Assembly (NCBI GenBank): GCA_023512835.1
Contig: CM042092.1
Coordinates: 6,077,293-6,141,292 of the forward strand
Length of the DNA: 64,000 nucleotides
Source: Taxillus chinensis
Taxonomy: Eukaryota > Streptophyta > Magnoliopsida > Santalales > Loranthaceae
Reading direction: 5' to 3'
Shown: piece after piece, positions 48,137 through 61,479 of the stretch
How the letters are laid out: each line of letters opens with the position of its first letter
Position numbering within the stretch: the stretch's first letter is position 1
Notes under the pieces: model-generated
Databases searched by the model: none
What the model was told of the DNA's origin: nothing
Seen by the model: the letters and a program-made list of their open reading frames with translations, nothing else
Translations under genes and position numbers: made by a program

Positions 48137-51100
48137 ATAGCTTGACTATTGAACACCATTATTTTTATCCATCCACAAGCATCCGTTTACCGGGTCTACG
48201 GACACAGTCTATGATACTTACATAGGCTTGACCAAGGCCAATTAACTTTCACTTGGGCTTATCTTTTTGGTAGGTTATAAATAAGTTGACACATTCAATA
48301 ACTTTGATTAAATTGGATTCAAGTTTGAGTTCAATACTTTATAAACTACACTCGGTACAAGTTCAATTGAATTTAAATTGTTTACAAATTTATTTAGCAT
48401 ACCTTTAAATAAGTGACATATTTGATAGTTTATTTCATACTCACTCAACTAAGCTTTGACACTGTATAAACTTGGCCGTTAGTGTTCAAAAGAGTCTATT
48501 GACATTGTTTGATTAAAGCCATTAGGTATGTAAATATTTATTGTCATTAACCGTGGCTATAATTATAGTAGTGTTTTATCTTGAAGAAGATTTTAGTACC
48601 ACTCTAGCACAAATAAGAAAATCTTAACTCAAGTTCATTTACATTATAAAATTCTTGCCACACTTTAGTGAGACTTATAAAATAAAAAAGATAAAGAAGA
48701 TAAACAAAATATATTAAGAAATATTAATACACAAAAAATATCACTTATCACCCTGCCTTATTAGGAGGATGTTATGGATGGTTTAAGTTAAGGACATTCA
48801 ATTTGATGATTCATTGTTTGAATATTATTGTTGGAAGCTTGATTGATTTGTTGTGAATTGGAATAACATGACGTTGAATGGTAGACATTAGCTTAAATGT
48901 CAAAAATTGAAAAGTTATCAAAAGCCTTAAACTTGCTATTGTTTATGCGTCTGATCTAATATTTGATGATAGATAGGTGTTTGGGTGTTAAACTAATGTG
49001 TTTTGGGGTTAAATCGATGAGTATTAGATGAAAGTCAAAGTTTGTATTGCTAGAACAAGCTGCAAAATTTACAAAATCTTGATTGGAGTTTGCACGACAC
49101 TGCTTGCATGATACATGGTGTGCACAATGGTTTTTCATGGTTTCACAATATTAGTACATGTTTGCATGATATTAGTGTTTTTTCTTATGTTTTGTGTTGC
49201 ATGATACATGAGTGTTTTGTGCATACATGTGCCATGCAATGGACTTTTTGAACTATTTTTCTCCGTTTTCAAAGTTTATTTGATGATTTTCATACTATTC
49301 TTGGTGAAAATTGATAGTAATGAATAGGTAACCTTATAAGGGCCCTTTGGTATGATAGAATTGATTGTTATTGTTGAATGAGCCGATTAAGGGCTCATTG
49401 ATTGAACTGTTATGTATATGATGTAAATTAGTGTTATTGAGTTATAGCTACTGGTATACAGGACAATGATGTCACTATCTCAAATTCCAAGAAACTCAAA
49501 AGATCATGGAGTTTATGACAAATATTGATATAGACTACATAATAAGTGTTGTCCTGAGTGTATTTGTACAATCATTCAATATAGATATATATGCACAATC
49601 TCAATATAATGCAACTAAATGAATTTCAAAACATCTTATCACATGTATAAAACCACTATCATCCAATCATAATGGGCGCGGCCTATTTGATATAAGTTTT
49701 GATTTTATAGTAACTCTCGATAACAAAGCCATATATGAGGACCTATCAAAGTATGAATGTTGATTATCCAACCATAGGTGGATATGCTGCATATGGGACC
49801 CTAGGCTATCCCTATACGGTAAACACAGTTGCTCATCACCCTACCATATTGGCATACAATTGTCCTTTCTCTTCCAGCCAACCACATATGTGCTCCTAAA
49901 CCTACCATATTAGCATACAACTATTCTTCCTCAACTAGCCAACCACATATAAAAACCAAGCTATCTAGCAAATCACTAGAACTCATGATAAACCACGCTC
50001 AACCAAGTCCTCACACCACAGGATCACAATTAGTAACGTAGGACTCAATAGCTTCTAACACAGTCACATCACACAAACAACATAGGACGCCTATTATCAC
50101 ATCACAGTCATATTATACCATACTCAAACAGCCACAAACATCTAGGTAATGCATCAAACAAAATTTAAACCTTGTCATCATAGCATCATACAATGCTCAA
50201 ATGACCTCAACAATCAAGCATCATTTTATATACTTGAACAGGATTTGATCATTATTATAACCCAAATAACTCAATGTGAATGACACAATCATTATAGTTA
50301 ATCAATATTATTAACCATTTCGTCAGTATTATCATTATCATGTACAACTCTAATTACCATTTTTTTATTACAGATATTATCGGGCAGAACAACTAAAATA
50401 TGCATAATCAATAATAGCTAAAACCATGATCACATATCATTGCAACCATGATCAACCATGCATATATGATAACTCATACATACAACATCAATCATAATCA
50501 TACATATGCTTTTGGATCCAAACACAAAAAAAAAAAAAATCAAAAGTTATCATTTTCTAGAGGAAGCCGGACAGACGGAAGCCAACTAGCTAGCGAGTTC
50601 CTTTCATTGTGATGACCGTGCATACGAAAGGGATGAAGGAAGAGGTACGACGTTATCCTCAACGTGAACCAGTCGTTAAATGGGTCACGTGTTTTTGTGC
50701 AGAAAGGCGTTAGTTATGAGGAATATATATATATTAATAATCATAATAATGTCACATTGCTACCGAGGGGGACAATAAAGAAGGAACCATATTCGCAGAG
50801 CTGATGGGAAAGATCACATAAACTGCGCGTGAACAACGTGCGCATTCTACGTGTACAAGCCCCCACAAAATCCCTATTATTGTACGTGTGTGTATATATA
50901 TATAGTCATGCATATACAGTTAATTGTTTTTTGTTGTGATTTGCACCCTCCATTTTATTCAGATGGGGAATGCCTCTGTATAGTATAATTTATTGTCCAT
51001 TTTAAGTTTTCCAAAAGAGCCCGCATCAGTACTCCTGCGAGTATATTATTTTCTCTTTCAAAATTGCTTCGTCTCGTAAATAATGATGATATTGGTGCGC

Positions 51101-51370
51101 TTTAAGCCAAAAACCAAAAAACTTGTGCCAAATGATTCATTTTACTTAACGCTCGGCCAGTTAGTACCATCTAGATTACGAACGCGTGTACATGCTGCTG
51201 TTATGTCCTCCACTGCTTAATAGATGGTTCAATCAGAACTACATCAACTTTTCCTCGAGAGAATGTTTTTTTTAGTTTATTAAATAGTGTTTATAAATAA
51301 TAAAAGTATACTGCTCCTCACGTTAGTTGGCCAGATGAAATCAATACGCTAACAACTGGAGCAATCTCCC
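46921..51370. other. Intergenic DNA without recognised genes
   Basis: CT repeat 47377-47398 and TA repeat 48108-48132. 48940-49260 repeats TTGCATGATA/TGCACGACA-type motifs and 49680-50560 is rich in ACCACA/CATCA; both have the texture of LTR or untranslated retrotransposon sequence, but no coding domain or boundary was found. A G-box CACGTG lies at 50686-50691. Confidence 0.45.
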
Positions 51371-52195
51371 ATGGTAGTTGATTCCTGCAAAAGTGCATGC
51401 ATCCTTTGCCTTCCTGGATTCACACACATTCAATTCACTTGCTCTTCTTTGCTTCCACCTTCAACAGAATACATACCCATGCAGAAAAGGAATAATAATA
51501 ATAATAATAATAGGCGTTCAGGGTCATGATATAAGAGCAAATCTTGGAGAAAAGGAAACCCAGAAAGAAAAAGGGGCAAAAAATGACCCCTACAGACAAT
51601 ATACATACAAGAACTCAACTAAAGCAGCATAAGAGAAGGTTACGGCAAAAATAAACAAACAAAACATAATTATAAGCGAAGGAAACAGATTTCCAGATCT
51701 GTGTAGCCTCAATTTGATCTTCAAGGAATCTGATATACCCAGAAGCTTCTATCAGCCCTAAGGCAGTCTCATGGTGTGAAAAAGACAGACACACAAACCC
51801 CTCCAACGACATATGGTCAGAAATCAGAAGCATGCATCTGTTCTTTGTAATTACTCAAGCTTACAAAATATGAAGAGAATTGAATGACATTTAGTTTTCT
51901 GTGTAAAGAAAATTTTATATATTCTCTTCATGGATTAAATCATTAAATAAAATATGTAAAAGGAATTACAATATTATATAATGATCAACGAAAAAAAAAC
52001 TCTAGAACTGTCTCTCTCTAGGCTACCTCATCAGCAGCAGCGTCTACAAGCGCTATGTTGCTGGAGAAGCTCAATATTACTACTGGAATTAGCAGCGGGT
52101 ATGAAAATATTGATGATGAGCAGCATGATCATGATGATTATTTTATCAGGATCATGAACAAAAGCACATGGAGATGATCCTTGTGATACTTTTTA

Positions 52196-52370
52196 CTTGG
52201 CTGCACTGACATTAACATCCACCCTATGATTCAGGAAAGGAACAGCTGGGAATTCCCTGGCTGCAGGTTGCCACAGATTCAAATCACAAACCTAAAAACC
52301 ATTCCAACTCCAAAGCTAAACCATTTGTGAATAGATTTCCACATCTGTCCAGCTTCAGTCACTGTGACAG
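52196..52370 (-). CDS. Candidate terminal exon of an unrecognised gene
   Basis: On the minus strand, after a possible acceptor TTTTTAG, the frame reads VCDLNLWQPAAREF, then PAVPFLNHRVDVNVSAAK and stop. The composition looks like real protein and no stop lies inside, but it is only about 32 codons. Immediately upstream is EAGQMWKSIHKWF-like sequence whose DNA resembles 51674-51703 (EATQIWKSV on the same strand, within 51615-51833). No family was recognised and no upstream exons could be assembled. It could be chance. Confidence 0.25.
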
Positions 52371-52789
52371 AAAATAGACAGTCACGAAATAATAAAGGCA
52401 AGATAATAGTGGAAAAATTATAAAATCTAAACATCAGCTACCATATTAGAAGCAATATACCAATATCATACGATTTGTTTTGAATGTTTCCACATTAATT
52501 TAAAATTAAAAAAATCGCAAAAAAAAAACACCTAATTTATCTCTTTGTTATCAAATATAAGGCAAAAAAAGAAACATTTATGCCTGAGAACTAAAGTAAA
52601 CCTGGGGGGAAAATCTGTAAATCGTGTTATAAAAAGTTGACACTAATTGCCCCTCAATAACAATATTTCCTCTTCTCATATTTTGTTATGTTATTGCCTT
52701 CCTATATGAAATCATGAAAACTCGTTTTTAGGATGACTTCACACTCAAATAACATAATCGATTTCATTTACTTATAATTCTAAAAAAAT

Positions 52790-52860
52790 TCATATCAGCC
52801 CACGTGACCCAACCTCTTTCCAGCCCTGCCATCGCAAGAGCCTCGTGCACCAGATTTACT
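52790..52860 (-). mobile_element. Possible SINE relic
   Basis: On the minus strand, TCTGGTGCACGAGGCTCTTG resembles the GGTGCACGAGGCTCCCGC motif of a widespread plant SINE family. The rest of the element is not recognisable. Confidence 0.25.
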
Positions 52861-53682
52861 CTTTTTTATAATTCTAAAATTTTCCAAACCTCTGCTGAAA
52901 GTAATAACTATGATAATCCAATGTGGCCACGTCTCTTCTTCCCAATATATATAATATCACATTAAAAAAACCCAGTGAGCAATTCTTAATGCTCTTGTAT
53001 ACATTCTCGCACTAAAGTAAATTAATACCTTTGGAGAGCATTATGAGGATATGTTCTGTCATGATGTGCCAGTATTATATCAAAAAAGAAAAAATTATAC
53101 CCATTCATATATTTTCAGCTCCGATGTGTCATAATGAGCTAGTATTAAACAAAAACAAAAAAAATAGAAATAGATATGTCTTCAGCATCGTCTTCTCAAG
53201 CCAGATTTATTAAAAATAAAAATCAAGAGCTCAATCAATTATACACAATTATGAAGATATGGAGAGTCCAAGTGCTCGTGTATCGATCTTAAAAATCAAT
53301 ATCAACTTCATATATTTCTATTCCAAACTCCCAGCCCATCCTCAATTAAAAAAAAATCCAACAGCCATAAATAATCGAACACTATTATGAAGATATGTGG
53401 CATCTTAAGTGTGCACGTGTGCGCCTTGAAAAACAAAACCAAAAAAAATTATTAGATTCAATAATTTCAATTAAAATATTAAAAAATGGTGCAGGGAGAA
53501 ATTCAGAAATCAGAGAAATTTGAATAATAATCAATCAAATCAAACCCAACTCTAAAGCCAGACTGGACTCTCATTTAGAAAGAAATTATTATTAATATGA
53601 TTATGAACTCAATGACTCACCTTTACCTTATTCATAACTCACTCTCATAATTCACAAGTTGATTCAGTTTTGAAAACTTAGG

Positions 53683-53890
53683 CTATGTTTGATTATCTTA
53701 TTTTTTATTTTTGTTTTTAAAATTTAATAGCTGTTTTCGAATTTAAAAATTAAAAATAATAAAAAATTATTTTTATTTTAAAAGCCCACTAAAATAAAAA
53801 TATTTTTTTGTTGCTTTTTTATTTTTTATTTGTATACTTGAAAACAACTACTAATTTTCTAAAAACGAAAACAAAAAACAAGTTAACGAA
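53683..53890 (+). mobile_element. Possible Tourist-like MITE fragment
   Basis: TTAGGCTATGTTTGATTATC resembles the left end of the element at 12799 (GGCTATGTTTGG). It is followed by T- and A-rich sequence with GAAAAC motifs; a right end was not found. Confidence 0.3.
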
Positions 53891-55799
53891 ATTTAGCTTT
53901 AACAATTCACTTTGTTATTAAATGTATGCTTACCCTTAATAAGCAAGAGAAGGTTGAGCTTTTACCTCGTAACTAATTTCGATTCAGTAAACTAGACTAC
54001 AGGTATGGAAATAAGTCTATTTTTAACTTACTAAAAGATTACAAACATACATATATATACGCACACAACTGAAGAAACCTAATTCAAAAAATAACGCTAT
54101 TTAGGAAACTAAATATTCACTCAAATAATTAAAAATACTTAATTAACAGTCCATTCTAATTGTCTCCCTCAAGTATTACATAAATATCACATGTCCAAAA
54201 AACACCAAAAATTACATGTGTCAAAAAGTTGATCTGCTCTCTTAATATAAAAAAACATCTATTACACCAAAATTTATATTATCTTTGATATAATTTCTAT
54301 ATGCATGAGTTGATCATACAAAACTAGATTATTAACTATTTCAATGATAGTTGTGTTATTAAAAAAATATTATTGGCTTCTAAGAGTTATTACCAAGATT
54401 ATGTAAAAGAATATGTAATTATGTGAGTTCTATAGTAATATAATAAAGAGTCCAATATTCAATTTTTGTACTGAACAAAAAAAATCACATTATGTTTTTT
54501 ACTTTTTTAAATTACCAAATTACAACCTACAAATGAAACATACTTAAAAGTAGACTTTCTATCCAATTTGTATTTAACAAAGTCAGAAAACATAATACCT
54601 TTGAATGAAAAAAAACTTCAAATATGTCAGAATACGGTTTACAACACTCATGTGTCAATCACTCGAGTTATGCATAAATTGACTCACATCTGTGCATATA
54701 AAATGTCAGTTATAGTGTGAGTCAAATAAATCGAGTTTCCTACTAACCTCTAATATTTTTCCTTGCTTGTTGGAATTTGATCAAGATAGATAGCTAAACC
54801 ATGTTTTACCTCAATAGGAGTAACTACAAGTTTGTTGGTCAAGTTACCAGTTTTAGCTAGAAAATCCATAACATACTTATCTTGTGAGAAAAAATTTCCT
54901 ACTTCGATCGGAATACTTTAATGCCCAGAAAGTATTTTAAGGGCCTCAAGTCTTTCATCTCAAACTTTTTCGTAAAGTGACAATGAATTTTTCTATCTTG
55001 GTCATGTTACTACTTATAACAATCACATTATCAATATAAACAAGAAGCAAAATACTATCAGCACTATCTTTTTTATAAAATAGAGTATGATTAGCCAAGG
55101 CATGCTTTAAACTACATGTCTGCATAGAATAACTCAATCAACCAAACCAAGCTTTTGCTAACTGTTTTAAACCATATAATATTTTCTTCGGTTTACATAT
55201 ATTTGCTCCTTTTGGTGTCAAACTCAGAGGAGGATCCATATACACTTTTTCCATCAAGTCACTATGAAGGAAAACATTATTCACATTAAACTATCATAAT
55301 GATTCATCTAAATTAGCTACAAGAGAAAAAATAACTATAATAGTACTATCTTAGTCACATGAGCAAAAATTTCTTTATAGTAAATTTTATACGTCTAAGT
55401 GTAACTTTTGACAACTAATTTAAATTATTTTTCAACCATCTTATCTAACTTGTACTTTATCGTAAACACTCATTGGCATCTCGATGTCTTCTTATTCAGA
55501 GGTAACTTTTAACCATTTCTTAAGTGGAGTTCTTCTAAACGACTTTCATTTCCTCTATCAAGGAAGACTTCCATTTGAGATTTTAAAGAATTTCCTAAAA
55601 TTGACTAAAATAAGCACAAAAGACAACTAAAGAGTAAAAGTAAGATGAAATTTAGACAAACGACGATAAAAAATAAAATCAGAAATAAAATAAATAACAT
55701 TAAAAGAGGATTTTGAAAAACTTAATCTATCAAGCTCTCTACGATCACAAAGAGAATATCTCTGTCACGCGAGAATATCTAAACTTGTAGGGTTAAAAT

Positions 55800-56700
55800 G
55801 CAATGTATTATTTGAATTTGAAACTATATGTGAAGTGTCAAGTACCTATGACAAAGTATCTAAAGCTATATTTTGGTGGACTTCAAAAAATAAGACAATT
55901 CCTATCATATATATGAGTTTAATAAAGAATATGTATGCTGAAGTTATAACCAATGTTAAAATTAGTGGTAGATTAACAAATGAGTTTTTTATTACAAATC
56001 AGTCTTAGGTCATTTTCTCTTTACAATAATACTAGACGAGATAACCAAAAAATTCCGTGAGGATATATTGTAGTATATATTGTTCGTTGATGATATTATT
56101 TTGATCGATGAGATAAAAGAAAGGATTAACCAAAAATTAAAGCCATGACTACAAACTCTAGAGGATCAGGGTTTTAGATTAAGTAAACCGAATACTGGAT
56201 ATATTGAATGTAAGTTTCAGAATTGAAGGAATAAGGAATAATGTGTTATTACATTTGATTACCAATAAATACCAACTACAAAATGTTTTAAGTACCTAAA
56301 GTCAATAATTCAACGAAACGGAAAGTTGAATGGTGATGTCAATCATAGAATTAAAATCAGGTCGCTTAAGTGGAAAAGTACGACTAGAGTTTTGTGTAAG
56401 TGAAATATACCACTACATTTAAAAGGAAAGTTTTATAGAACAGTTGTTAGACCCTCTTTGTAATATGAAATAGAGTGTAGGGCTAACAAGAAACAATATA
56501 TACAGAAGCTTAGTGTCATTAAGACGCAAAGGTTAACATGGATGTGAGGTAAAACTATGATGTACAAGTTTTGAAATGAGAAAGAATCGCTTGGTTTAGC
56601 CATCTAGGACGTATGCCAATAGATACACTTATTAAGAGAATGGAGAAGATTGACATCAAACAAGACAGAAAGGAAAGGAAATAAAACATGGTGGTATCAA
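55800..56700 (+). pseudogene. RTE-like LINE reverse transcriptase fragment nested in copia
   Basis: Plus strand, opposite to the host copia. From about 55843: TYDKVSKAIFWW, IIYMSLIKNMYAEVITNVK, then (after a degraded LSP region) LDEITKKFREDIL, YILFVDDIILIDE (active site FVDD for the usual FADD), QTLEDQGFRLSKPNTGYIECKF, KCFKYLKSIIQRNGKLNGDV, and PLHLKGKFYRTVVRPSL near 56430. This is the reverse-transcriptase-to-C-terminus order of plant RTE-type LINEs. Several in-frame stops; the endonuclease part is absent (5' truncated). Confidence 0.75.
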
Positions 56701-57929
56701 AAGATTTAAAATTGTTAGATATAAAAGAAAACATGGTGACTAATAGGAATGTTAGGAAAGACAAAGATTTATGTTTTGGATCAAATATAAGCTTTCTATT
56801 TGTCTTGATTCATATAGTCAATCCTATTTTGTTGGAATTAAGGTTTGTTAGTTTGGTTTGGTTTAGGTTAAGTGTCAAGTATCATTGGAAATTTGTGTTG
56901 CATGTCGGCATGATAGTGTCATTGAAACGAAAACAGAGTTAGAAGTAGCATTCCATCTTAGGACACTAACATCAGACACCAACCATTTTTCTTAAATTTA
57001 CAGATTTAAACTACTTTTTATTTTCTTATATAAATATATACTACAATAAATTCTCTAAATCACTATTTATATCATTAAAATAATATTTTATATTATTTTT
57101 TATTTAATAATATTTTTTATAATTTAATATGAAATAAAAGTAAATATTATGAGAATCGTGAAGAGCGAGAGATAAGAAAACTTTTTATATATAATTTAAT
57201 AATTATAAGGACTGAATAGTATTTCCCATGAAACATTATACAAATCCCATAGAGAAAGTTAAATATAGGGTATCTGTTGCAAGCATAATTTTATAAATTT
57301 TTAACTTTTTTCTCTAAATATAGAAAAACAAACTTCTATAGGAAATTTGCTACTAATGCTCTTAAGTAGTATGTGTCAAACACCTGAGCTGGCTTGTCAC
57401 TTTCACTGGTTTAGCTACTATAGGATTAGGAGCAGCCAAAGACTCCCCCTCACCTATGAATCTATGATAGTTGAATCCTCCCTCTTCCTAAATATCCATA
57501 CCTTATTTTCATCCAAGCATTGTTGTTCCTCTTCCTTGCTACCAATCTATCCCCGAAAAAGAACAAGAGAGATATCTACAGAAAAATAAGACACCTGCTC
57601 AAAAACTGAACATCTAGAGAAACATAATATTTACCCATAGGATGATAAAAACAATTATAGTCCTTCTGAGAATTCAAGTAACCCAAAAGCACACAATTGA
57701 GGGCATGAGAATCGAATTTATCCTAATATAATTGGTGCACATAAGCATAACACATAACAAGGCAAATATTAAGTGACGAAGGAATATGGTGAAACCGTGA
57801 TAACATTCTTAAGGGAGTTTAATAGTTAATAACACGAGCATGCATTTAGATGATAAGATAAAAGGTAGTCATACCAGCATCTGCCCAAAAACATTTAAGA
57901 ACATGTATAGTAAAACACGAGAGACACAC

Positions 57930-57963
57930 AGGGGGCCAGGGGCCCCCCCCCCCCGCGGGGGCC
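57930..57963. repeat. G/C-only palindromic block
   Basis: GGGGGCCAGGGGCC, then a C run of about 13, then GCGGGGGCC: a strong GC inverted repeat in AT-rich DNA at the edge of a non-coding insert within the copia remnant. The C-run length is likely unreliable. Confidence 0.5.
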
Positions 57964-58173
57964 ATATGTATCCAATAAAAAATAAATAAGCTAACTAATT
58001 AAGTCTTATAAATCAACTATTATGTACCAATATATATATTTTTTAAATTATGAAACAAAACTTGTTTTTATAAACTTATAAAATAATAAGATTCCAGTTT
58101 TATAAAAATTAATATACCTACGAATGATTTGATGTCTATAAAAAAATACATTTTCATGTTATCCCAATCCGAT

Positions 58174-58374
58174 ATTATATATATATATATATATTGCTAT
58201 ATATATATATATATATAATATCACACACACACTTGTAAAAAAAAAAATTCAAAAAAAAAAAAAAAAACCCAAAAAAATATTTTATTTTAAAAAAAAAAAA
58301 AAATTTTTTTTTTTCCCTTAAAAATAAAAAAAAAAAAAAAAAAAAAAAAACACACACACACATACGGAGAGAGA
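58174..58374. repeat. TA microsatellite and homopolymer block
   Basis: TA repeats (58174-58216), CA repeats, then A and T runs of 10-20 nt (58236-58350) with few other bases, and CA/GA repeats. The texture resembles the noise-like block at 20101-20480. Confidence 0.7.
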
Positions 58375-60519
58375 GTTATGTTTTTAGTTTCTATTAATAT
58401 TTAAATTTAATTAATAATATGATTTACTGTCCCAAAGTATTAACAATGAAGATAATGCAAACTATAATAGTAATAAATAAATTATATAATTTTTGAAAAG
58501 TTGTCTAAAATTTGATTATCAAAAATTTAATGATCTTTTTATGTTTTTATATTATTACTTGCTACCTAAATATTACTAATAGTAATTATCTAAATATGAG
58601 TTATAATAATCTTAATAATTTGTATTTCGGCCCCTCAAGTTAGAATTTCTAGATCCGTCGTAAAACATGAGGCCCGAGCCACCTCAAGACCAGCTCATGA
58701 CCATTATCAAAATGAAACACCTGAATTGAAATATGAAATTATGTTGCAATCATTTGATGAAACTGAAGGATGACATAAATAACATCACCTTTAGATTTCA
58801 TCAAATATATTCAACTCACTCGATTGCAATCATCAATAAAAAACAAAGTATTTATGTCCTAAAGTAAGATTAGAAAATGAGCCCCAGACATTAGTGTAGG
58901 TATATGAAAAAGGAATAGGAGTTTTATTAAAACTTATTTTGAATCAAACACAATAAATTTTAGCATAAACACATTGTTAACACCTTAAACTAGAAACATA
59001 AATGTTGACAAATAAATGAGAAAATAAGTGTTTTATATAAAAAAAATGCCCCAAATGGTAATACCATAACAATATCTTTTCTTTGGCAAGTGTCTCATTT
59101 CCCACTTGGGATCCCTAAACAAACTCAGAATTCAAAGATCTTGTATCCTCCCAGTAATATAACCCTCTCTTTCTCTACCGGTGTTAATTGTCATTTTTAT
59201 GAGATTGTCTCGAAATACACAATAAGTAAAATAAAAAATTACAAAACAATTAAGATGTTTGGTAAGTTGATTAATAGAAAAAAAATTATTAGAAAAAATA
59301 AGAACAAGTAAAAATAAAAACATAGAAAGAGTAGGTGAAAGTAAGATATTCTCAGGCCTAATAATGGGCATGAAGTGTTATCAATAAAGGAAAATAAGAT
59401 CACATTAGAATCACTCACCGGATAGTCCCCGAGCGACATGAGAAATAAAAGAGTGATAACTCTAATATATAAAGCCAGAGAAACAATTTTCGATTGACTT
59501 TCTTCGACTTGCTTGAGTGTATACTATTCCGAATAGCCATGCTTTGTCCAACAAGTATCAACCATATTGTTGCAATGCATACCGTGATGAGTGGAGGAAC
59601 CAGTATGAGGGGATGACTAAGGATTGCCCTTCGGGACAGCAAGTGTTGAACCTTTAGAACGCTCCTTAGTACTCATAGTTAAGTGAAAGAATATGCTTCT
59701 TCTAGGGTAGGTAATGGCGAAGTAGCCAAAACATGATTATTAACTTGATTCGAGTTATGATCAAAGTCTGCAAGAAACATGTAAACTCAATCCTCTGGTA
59801 CATGCATCATGTATTTGTTAGAATCAACAAGACACTCCATATCATTGGGTTGCCAATAATCCAACTCCACGAAAATAAAGTTCAGCTCATTATAATATTC
59901 TGTGAGAAGTCAACCCTCCTAGTGCAGATGAAAAGACTTCTTTGTATGTTCATACACCCGAGAAGAGTCAGAGGTATAAGGTAACTCTAACAATATCTCA
60001 TACTTCTTTAGTTATTCCACACCGCACAAAATGAGACGTCAGATGAGAAGTCATAGAATTAACATGTCGTAACATAACAAGTGCATCTTCAACTCCCATT
60101 CAGCATAATCCAGGTGACTTTCTAAAGTTATCACCTTTCTTCATGTGATACATCCCTTCTTCTTTCTACTAACAATATGCATTTTCAAAAATCAAAACCT
60201 TAAACTAAATACCATAATTTGTACCATCCAATTTAATATGAATTGCCATATTAGTCTCTTAAATGATGACAGTTGGTTGCATCTTGTTGTCAAGGACCAC
60301 ACAAAGTTTATTGGTACTCATAACAAGGTGAATATATATATATATATATGCCAAAGTCGAACACCAAAATGAGTCAACAACACTAGTTTGAGTTAAAGTA
60401 ATCGGGGTAACACCTTTAAAATGAGAGGCATAGACCACTACTTTGGAAAAACCAAGCTTGTGGAAATGGACAACTTGCGATGGCATACGGCGGTGGGCGA
60501 CACTAGTGACGAGTAGATT

Positions 60520-60870
60520 GGACTGAAGTGGATCCTCCTACAGCAATCTTTGTTCAACAACACCATCCTATGTCCAAAGATAGTTCATCAACAGAAGCTT
60601 AGGACAGCAACATCAGCAGTGAATAGCAAATGACGATGACAGTGACGGCAAGTGATAACATTGACAAAAGACTAGACTGAAGTTGGATCCTCCTACGGCA
60701 ATCTCTGTCAATGAGACTGTCTATTTCTAATGATAGCTTGTCAACATTAGCTTAAGACAGCGTCGATGGTGATTGGTGGCGTACTATAGCGAGTAACGAC
60801 TATGACAGCAGGTTAGAGATTGTAATCCTCCTACAGCAAAGTCTCTATCAATAGTATTCATCCAAAGGAA
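60520..60870 (-). repeat. Degenerate tandem repeats in the copia leader
   Basis: Three diverged units of about 140-150 bp. Each contains TCCTCCTACAGCAATCT-like sequence (at about 60532, 60686 and 60824) followed by TnTCAAnAnnA, and GACAGCA/GCGAC-type motifs. They lie between the primer-binding site and gag. Confidence 0.6.
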
Positions 60871-61116
60871 AAATCCAACTAAGTTAGGATTAAGGCAAAG
60901 TCTTGCTCCGATACCAAGTAGTAAATAATAGAGAAATAAGTCTTTTTTTTCTCATTGAGATATTACAAACATATATATACACACACACAATTAAGGAGAC
61001 CTAATTTATAAAATAATTCTATGTAGGAAACTAAATATACACCCAAATAATTATAAATATTTAACAGGTAATTAGTAAATAACTCATTCCAACTCCACGC
61101 AGACTAAATGGATAAT

Positions 61117-61476
61117 TAGGTAATTAGTAAATGGATCGGTCCGTTTAGGCCCTGTCTATGCAGACTAAATCCGCACAAACACGGACTGATCCGTGGACCG
61201 GCTTGTTATTTTTTAAAAATTATTACCTATTTTACTTAATATATTAGTACATATAGCTTATATCTATTATTTTTAAAACTAAATTTTAAAAATATATACT
61301 CTTAAATATGATTTAAAATTAAAATTTTAAAAATATTTAACAAAAATTAACATATAATATTTATTTTAAATAAATAAATAAATATGGATCGAATATTTTT
61401 CGGTCCGTGGACAGGCTGGCCTGTTTAGGCCCACTCCGCGACAAACCAAACCGGACCAATCCGTTTTACACCCCTA
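61117..61476. mobile_element. hAT-like MITE with CGGTCCG ends
   Basis: The right end, read in reverse, TAGGGGTGTAAAACGGATTG, then GTCCGG and TTAGGCCC repeats; the left end TAGGTAATTAGTAAATGG followed by CGGTCCGTTTAGGCCC. AT-rich middle. Same family as the 31086-33791 element. The left end is eroded where it meets the copia LTR, and no target duplication was found. Confidence 0.6.
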
Positions 61477-61479
61477 GTC

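Larger units (their letters stand above)
54730..60480 (-). pseudogene. copia gag-pol remnant
   Basis: Minus strand, in order: gag at about 60260-59750 (LDGTNYGI, WMLNGS, ALVMLRHV); a zinc knuckle at about 59600 (HCNN, DTCWTKHGY); integrase near 58930-58700 (TLFFIDDCNRVS-IYLMKSKGDV, then FHISIQVFHFDNGHE); reverse transcriptase at 55480-54900 (VYMDPPLSLTPKGANICKPKK, YGLKQLAKAWFG, LLLVYIDNVIVISSN, with the usual YVDD read as YIDN), then MKDLRPLKYFLGIKVF near 54950. Stops and frame changes occur throughout. 57940-58665 between integrase and polymerase is non-coding and may be another insertion. Inactive. Confidence 0.75.
54000..61101 (-). mobile_element. Ty1/copia LTR retrotransposon, decayed, both LTRs present
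   Basis: Left LTR 54000-54162 and right LTR about 60919-61101 align over their length (shared GGAAACTAAATATnCAC, TTACAAACATA, GAAATAAGTCT), about 170 bp each, with small indels. On the minus strand the primer-binding site TGGTATCGGAGC is at 60916-60905 and the polypurine tract CTTGAGGGAGA at 54173-54163. The repeat GACTA at 53995-53999 and 61102-61106 may be the target duplication. The decayed polyprotein lies between, with RNase H largely missing and a LINE nested at 55800-56700. LTR divergence indicates an old insertion. Confidence 0.8.

Noticed and set aside
58175..58363. Phe-rich 62-aa frame
   Set aside because: Translation of homopolymer runs.
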